A stretch of DNA of 64,000 nt from Myxococcus sp. CA023. GTDB taxonomy: Bacteria > Myxococcota > Myxococcia > Myxococcales > Myxococcaceae. Under the pieces are notes generated by a model. It saw only the letters and a list, made by a program, of their open reading frames with translations. It had not been told where the DNA came from and did not search any database. Both the position numbers and the translations under genes were made by a program. Where the stretch lies: positions 1 to 64,000 of the forward strand of contig NZ_JAAEAH010000017.1 in NCBI RefSeq assembly GCF_010998615.1, written 5' to 3'. The stretch's first letter is position 1. Every line of letters starts with the position of its first letter. Positions 60,447-64,000 of the stretch are shown in pieces.

Positions 60447-63400
60447 GTGCCAAGATTCTTCATTGAACGCCCGGTCTTCGCCTGGGTGATTGCCATCTTC
60501 ATCGTGCTCGCCGGAGCCATCTCCATTCCCCGGCTCCCCATCGAGCGCTACCCGTCCATCGCGCCGCCGAGCGTGACGATTACCGCCACCTATCCCGGCG
60601 CCACGCCGGCCGCGATGAACGACAGCGTCGTGTCGTTGATTGAGCGCGGCCTGTCCGGCGTGAAGAACATCCTGTACTTCGAGTCGTCGAGCGACACGTC
60701 GGGCGTCGCGCAAATCGTGGTGACGTTCGCGCCCGGAACGGATCCGGACCTGGCGCAGGTCGACATCCAGAACCGCCTGAAGACAGTCGAATCGCGGCTG
60801 CCGCAGATGGTCCGGCAGCTCGGGCTCCAGGTGGAGACGACCACCACCAACTTCCTGCTCTTCTCCACGCTCGTATCGAGCGACGGCCGCTACGACGAGG
60901 CCGAGCTGGGTGATTTCCTGAGCCGGAACGTGGTCGAGGACCTGCGGCGCGTGCCCGGCGTGGGGCGCGTCCAGCTCTTCACGCCGGCCCGCGCGCTGCG
61001 CGTCTGGTTGGACCCGGAGCGGCTCATTTCGCACGGAATCTCCGTGGATGAGGTCGCGGCGGCGATTCGCGCACAGAACGCGGAGGCCTCTCCCGGACGG
61101 TTGGGGGACATGCCCGCGGTTCCAGGCCAGCGCGTCACCACCCCCCTGATGCTCCAGGGGCAGCTCCTGGACGTCGCGGACTTCGAGCGCGTCATCATCC
61201 GGGCCAATCCGGATGGTTCGAACGTGCTGCTCAAGGAACTCGCCAAGGTGGAGCTGGGGCCCCAGAGCTACGCCTCGTCCACCCGGCAGAATGGGAAGAA
61301 CGCCGCCACGTTCGGTGTGCAGCTGGCCCCGGGGGCGAACGCGCTCGATACCTCCGAGCGCATCCGCGAGCGGATGGCGGACCTCTCCCGGGCCTTCCCC
61401 GCGGGCGTCGAGTACACGATTCCGTACGACGCGGCGCCGTTCGTGCGCGTCTCCATCCAGAAGGTCGTTCAGACCTTCTTCGAGGCGATGCTGCTCGTCT
61501 TCGCGGTGATGTATCTCTTCCTGCAGAGCGTGCGTTACACGTTGATTCCCGCCATCGTCGCGCCCATCGCGCTGCTGGGGACCTTCGCGGTGATGCTGGC
61601 GTCGGGGTTCTCCATCAACGTCCTGACGATGTTCGGCATGGTGCTGGCGATTGGCATCATCGTCGATGACGCCATCGTCGTGGTCGAGAACGTCGAGCGC
61701 CTCATGGCGGAGGAGGGGCTTTCTCCCCTCGAGGCCACGAAGAAGGCGATGAAGGAAATCACGGGCGCCGTCATCGGCATCACTCTGGTGCTCACGTCCG
61801 TGTTCATCCCCATGGCGTTCGCCACGGGCTCTGTCGGCACCATCTACCGCCAGTTCAGCCTGGCGATGGCCGTGTCGATTCTCTTCTCCGCGTTCCTCGC
61901 GCTCACGCTCACCCCGGCGCTCTGCGCGACGCTGCTGCGCCCGGTGGAGCCCGGCCACGCGGGGAAGCGCCGCGGCTTCTTCGGCGGGTTCAACCGGCTC
62001 CTGGAGAGGGTGACGGGGCGCTATGCGAACTGGACCCGGGCCATTGTCGGGCGCCTGGGCCGGGCGTTCTTCGCGTACGCCGTGGTGGTCGCCATGGTCG
62101 CCCTGGCGTTCTGGCGGCTGCCGGGCGCCTTCTTCCCGGAGGAGGACCAGGGGTACCTCAACGTTTCGGTGCAGCTCCCGTCGGACGCCACGGCCGAGCG
62201 GACGAACAGCGTGCTCGGGGAGCTGGAGTCCTTCTTGAGCGAGCGCGAGGGCATCCAGGACGTGCTGACCATCCAGGGCTTCGGCTTCTTCGGCTCGGGG
62301 GCGAACGCCGGCCTCATGTTCGTGATGATGCGCGATTGGGACGAGCGCCAGGGTGAGACGGCGGCGGGTGAGGTCGCCGCCGCCAACGCGCGCTTCGCCT
62401 CGCCGCGCGAGGGCATGGTCATCAACGTGCTTCCGCCCGCGGTGGACGGGCTCGGCAACAGCGCGGGCTTCGCCATGCGGCTGGAGGACCGTTCCGGACA
62501 CGGCACGAAGGCACTCAACGACGCCATGAACCACGTCCTCCGGCGTGCCTCGGAGAGTCCGGTCATCGCCTTCCCGTATCAGGAGGGTTTGCCGGAGGGC
62601 TCGATGGTGCGAATCCAGGTCGACCGCGAGCGCGCGGCGGCGCTCGGTGTGTCGTTCGCGGAAATCAACTCGGTCATCTCCACCGCGCTGGGGTCGACGT
62701 ACGTCAACGACTTCCCCAACAAGGGCTACATGCAGCAAATCATCCTGCAGGCGCGCGCGGAGTCTCGCATGCAGGTGGAGGACGTGCTCAAGCTCCCCGT
62801 GCGCAACGCGCGCGGGCAGATGGTGCCCCTGTCCTCGGTGGCCGAGCCCGTCTGGGAGCGGGGGCCCATGCAACTGGTCCGCTACAACGGCTACCCCGCC
62901 GTGCGCATCGCCGGAGCGGCGGCTCCGGGCTTCAGCAGCGGTGACGCCATGGCGGAGATGGAGCGCATCGCGGGCGAACTTCCACCCGGCTTCGCGGTGG
63001 AGTGGACGGGGCTCTCCTATCAGGAGCGGCTCTCCGGCTCGGAGGCGCCCATCCTCCTGGCGCTGTCGATGCTCGTCGTCTTCCTGGTGCTGGCGGCGCT
63101 CTACGAGAGCTGGTCGATTCCGCTGTCGGTCATGCTCGTCGTGCCGCTGGGCCTCATCGGCGCGCTGGCGGCGGTGATGTCTCGCGGGTTGATGAACGAC
63201 ATCTTCTTCAAGGTAGGCCTCATCACCATCATCGGCCTGTCCGCGAAGAACGCGATTCTCATCGTCGAGTTCGCCAAGCAGCTCGAGGAGCAGGGACGCT
63301 CACCGCTCCAGGCCGCGGTGGAAGCGGCGCGGCTGCGCTTCCGTCCCATCCTGATGACGTCGCTCGCCTTCGCGCTGGGCGTGGTGCCGCTGGTGGTGGC

Positions 63401-63587
63401 CAGCGGCGCGAGCGCGGAGACGCAGCGGGCCATCGGCACGGGCGTGTTCGGCGGCATGGTGTCAGGCACCGTCCTGGCCATCTTCCTGGTGCCCGCGTTC
63501 TACGTCGCCGTGCGGAGCCTGCTCAAACGGCGCGAGTCGGCGAGCCCGGCTCCCATCGTGAAGCACGAGCCCGCGGAGAACACCTAG
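60447..63587 (+). CDS. RND efflux pump, HAE1 type (AcrB/MexB-like)
   Basis: The gene encodes 1046 aa from the GTG at 60447, with GGAG upstream, 14 bases after the adaptor gene. It has twelve transmembrane segments around two large periplasmic loops. IERPVFAWVIAIFIVLAGAI starts the protein, and the proton-relay segment reads GIIVDDAIVVVENVERLM with the two adjacent aspartates. The length is normal for the AcrB/MexB family, which expels drugs and other amphiphiles using the proton gradient. Confidence 0.96.
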   Translation: MPRFFIERPVFAWVIAIFIVLAGAISIPRLPIERYPSIAPPSVTITATYPGATPAAMNDSVVSLIERGLSGVKNILYFESSSDTSGVAQIVVTFAPGTDPDLAQVDIQNRLKTVESRLPQMVRQLGLQVETTTTNFLLFSTLVSSDGRYDEAELGDFLSRNVVEDLRRVPGVGRVQLFTPARALRVWLDPERLISHGISVDEVAAAIRAQNAEASPGRLGDMPAVPGQRVTTPLMLQGQLLDVADFERVIIRANPDGSNVLLKELAKVELGPQSYASSTRQNGKNAATFGVQLAPGANALDTSERIRERMADLSRAFPAGVEYTIPYDAAPFVRVSIQKVVQTFFEAMLLVFAVMYLFLQSVRYTLIPAIVAPIALLGTFAVMLASGFSINVLTMFGMVLAIGIIVDDAIVVVENVERLMAEEGLSPLEATKKAMKEITGAVIGITLVLTSVFIPMAFATGSVGTIYRQFSLAMAVSILFSAFLALTLTPALCATLLRPVEPGHAGKRRGFFGGFNRLLERVTGRYANWTRAIVGRLGRAFFAYAVVVAMVALAFWRLPGAFFPEEDQGYLNVSVQLPSDATAERTNSVLGELESFLSEREGIQDVLTIQGFGFFGSGANAGLMFVMMRDWDERQGETAAGEVAAANARFASPREGMVINVLPPAVDGLGNSAGFAMRLEDRSGHGTKALNDAMNHVLRRASESPVIAFPYQEGLPEGSMVRIQVDRERAAALGVSFAEINSVISTALGSTYVNDFPNKGYMQQIILQARAESRMQVEDVLKLPVRNARGQMVPLSSVAEPVWERGPMQLVRYNGYPAVRIAGAAAPGFSSGDAMAEMERIAGELPPGFAVEWTGLSYQERLSGSEAPILLALSMLVVFLVLAALYESWSIPLSVMLVVPLGLIGALAAVMSRGLMNDIFFKVGLITIIGLSAKNAILIVEFAKQLEEQGRSPLQAAVEAARLRFRPILMTSLAFALGVVPLVVASGASAETQRAIGTGVFGGMVSGTVLAIFLVPAFYVAVRSLLKRRESASPAPIVKHEPAENT

Positions 63588-63594
63588 CGGGCCG

Positions 63595-63627
63595 GGCGCT
63601 GGCGGGTGGGTGCTTCCCGCCAGCGCC
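63595..63627. terminator. 12-bp perfect hairpin after the RND pump gene
   Basis: GGCGCTGGCGGG (63595-63606) pairs exactly with CCCGCCAGCGCC (63616-63627) across a 9-base loop. It lies between the RND pump stop (63587) and the convergent Fe-S assembly gene end (63638). There is no U-run, but as the only structure in the 50-base gap it may stop transcription from both sides. Confidence 0.5.
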
Positions 63628-63637
63628 GCAGCACCCC

Positions 63638-64000
63638 TCAGGAGCGGCGCTGCGCCGAGTCCTGGGGCAGCAGGCGGCCACCCAGCATGGTGATGCGCCT
63701 GGCCGCGAGCCGCTGGCGGGCCTCCGGCTCGATGTCCTGCGGCGTCCACTTCAGGTCGTGGTCGAACTCCACGTTCACCGCGGTGACGCCTTCCACCGTC
63801 AGCAACCGCTGCTCGATTTCCCGCATGAAGTAGGCGGCCATCATGCACATGGGCGAGGTGATGTGCAGGCGCACCGTCACCTGGCCCTCCGTGCGCTTCA
63901 CCGACTCAATCAGCCCCATCTCCCCGATGCCCAGCGGCACGCCCGTGGCGCAGCTGCACGGGTCGGGGATGTCCTGGATGCACTCGCGCAGGGCCTGCTC
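63638..64000 (-). CDS. MIP18-family metal-sulfur cluster assembly factor (5' end outside window)
   Basis: At least 121 residues are visible and the gene runs off the right edge. The sequence GEMGLIESVKRTEGQVTVRL, TSPMCMMAAYFMREIEQRL and GVTAVNVEFDHDLKWTPQDI follow the MIP18/DUF59 (SufT/PaaD-like) fold, with the conserved TSPMC cysteine used to pass Fe-S clusters to client proteins. Upstream of the first internal ATG the frame continues with the cysteine-containing DPCSCATGVPLG, where most relatives have DPE(L/I)G, so the true start lies beyond position 64000. Confidence 0.85.
   Translation of the reverse strand, partial: EQALRECIQDIPDPCSCATGVPLGIGEMGLIESVKRTEGQVTVRLHITSPMCMMAAYFMREIEQRLLTVEGVTAVNVEFDHDLKWTPQDIEPEARQRLAARRITMLGGRLLPQDSAQRRS

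Noticed and set aside
60312-62873. 853-codon minus-strand open frame opposite the RND pump gene
   Set aside because: It has the composition of an antisense shadow (His/Arg/Glu/Asp-rich) and no recognisable domain.

Overview
The window is high-GC DNA with strong third-position GC bias, so long open frames lie antisense to most genes. Its content points to a myxobacterium of the Myxococcus/Corallococcus type. The clues are a Myxococcales-type sigma-70 factor, a TIGR02266-type PilZ protein, several Cys-rich secreted lipoproteins, a eukaryote-like Ser/Thr kinase, and T6SS-accessory proteins (DUF2169, DUF4150, TIGR02270) next to toxin/immunity genes. This placement is inferred from gene families, not from a search.

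Region by region: (1) 152-5379 holds a small secreted protein, then a leftward operon for a sulfonate/taurine-type ABC importer plus a HAD phosphatase, then two small membrane proteins. (2) 5580-8553 pairs a glucose 1-dehydrogenase with a GH15 glucoamylase/trehalase. (3) 8569-19296 is an accessory island: an unrecognised 891-aa protein, a TIGR02270 HEAT-like protein, a PAAR-like DUF4150 protein, a ketosynthase-fold protein with no visible nucleophile, three Imm11-family paralogues with an unknown 118-aa protein, an AHH nuclease toxin, a probable Imm49 protein and a DUF2169 protein. No VgrG, Hcp or sheath gene is present. (4) 19407-27407 carries a nucleotidyltransferase-fold protein, a secreted protein, an App1-like protein, polyphosphate kinase, a BamE-motif membrane protein and a lipoprotein with eight 48-residue Cys-rich repeats. 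(5) 27652-34679 has a hybrid-input histidine kinase, a lactonase-like MBL protein, a cupin, a PilZ protein, RtcB and a Cys/His-rich secreted protein.

(6) 34684-38855 is a signalling block: a hydrolase remnant, a sigma factor, an exported stand-alone T2SS/T3SS pil_N domain, a TetR regulator whose frame lacks its expected stop, and a Ser/Thr kinase that joins a zinc-finger-like N-terminus to a C-terminal extracytoplasmic pil_N domain. (7) 38858-46737 has DUF4142, two coupled hotdog thioesterases, an alpha/beta hydrolase, a large propeller-amidohydrolase, a macro-domain protein and small proteins. (8) 47025-55277 includes a secreted Cys-rich protein and an acyl-CoA carboxylation locus (PECR-type reductase, TetR, AtuA-like protein, carboxyltransferase, biotin carboxylase). 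A palindromic operator lies between the divergent TetR and AtuA genes. (9) 55308-64000 holds an MFS exporter, a 2OG-Fe(II) oxygenase, a GST, a TetR regulator, an RND efflux adaptor and pump, and a truncated MIP18-family Fe-S assembly gene running off the end.

No tRNA, rRNA, CRISPR array, transposase or insertion sequence was recognised. The best candidates for something undescribed are the T6SS-like accessory island with its catalytically degenerate ketosynthase-fold protein and immunity-gene array, and the sigma/pil_N/kinase block in which the same extracytoplasmic domain appears both alone and fused to a kinase.
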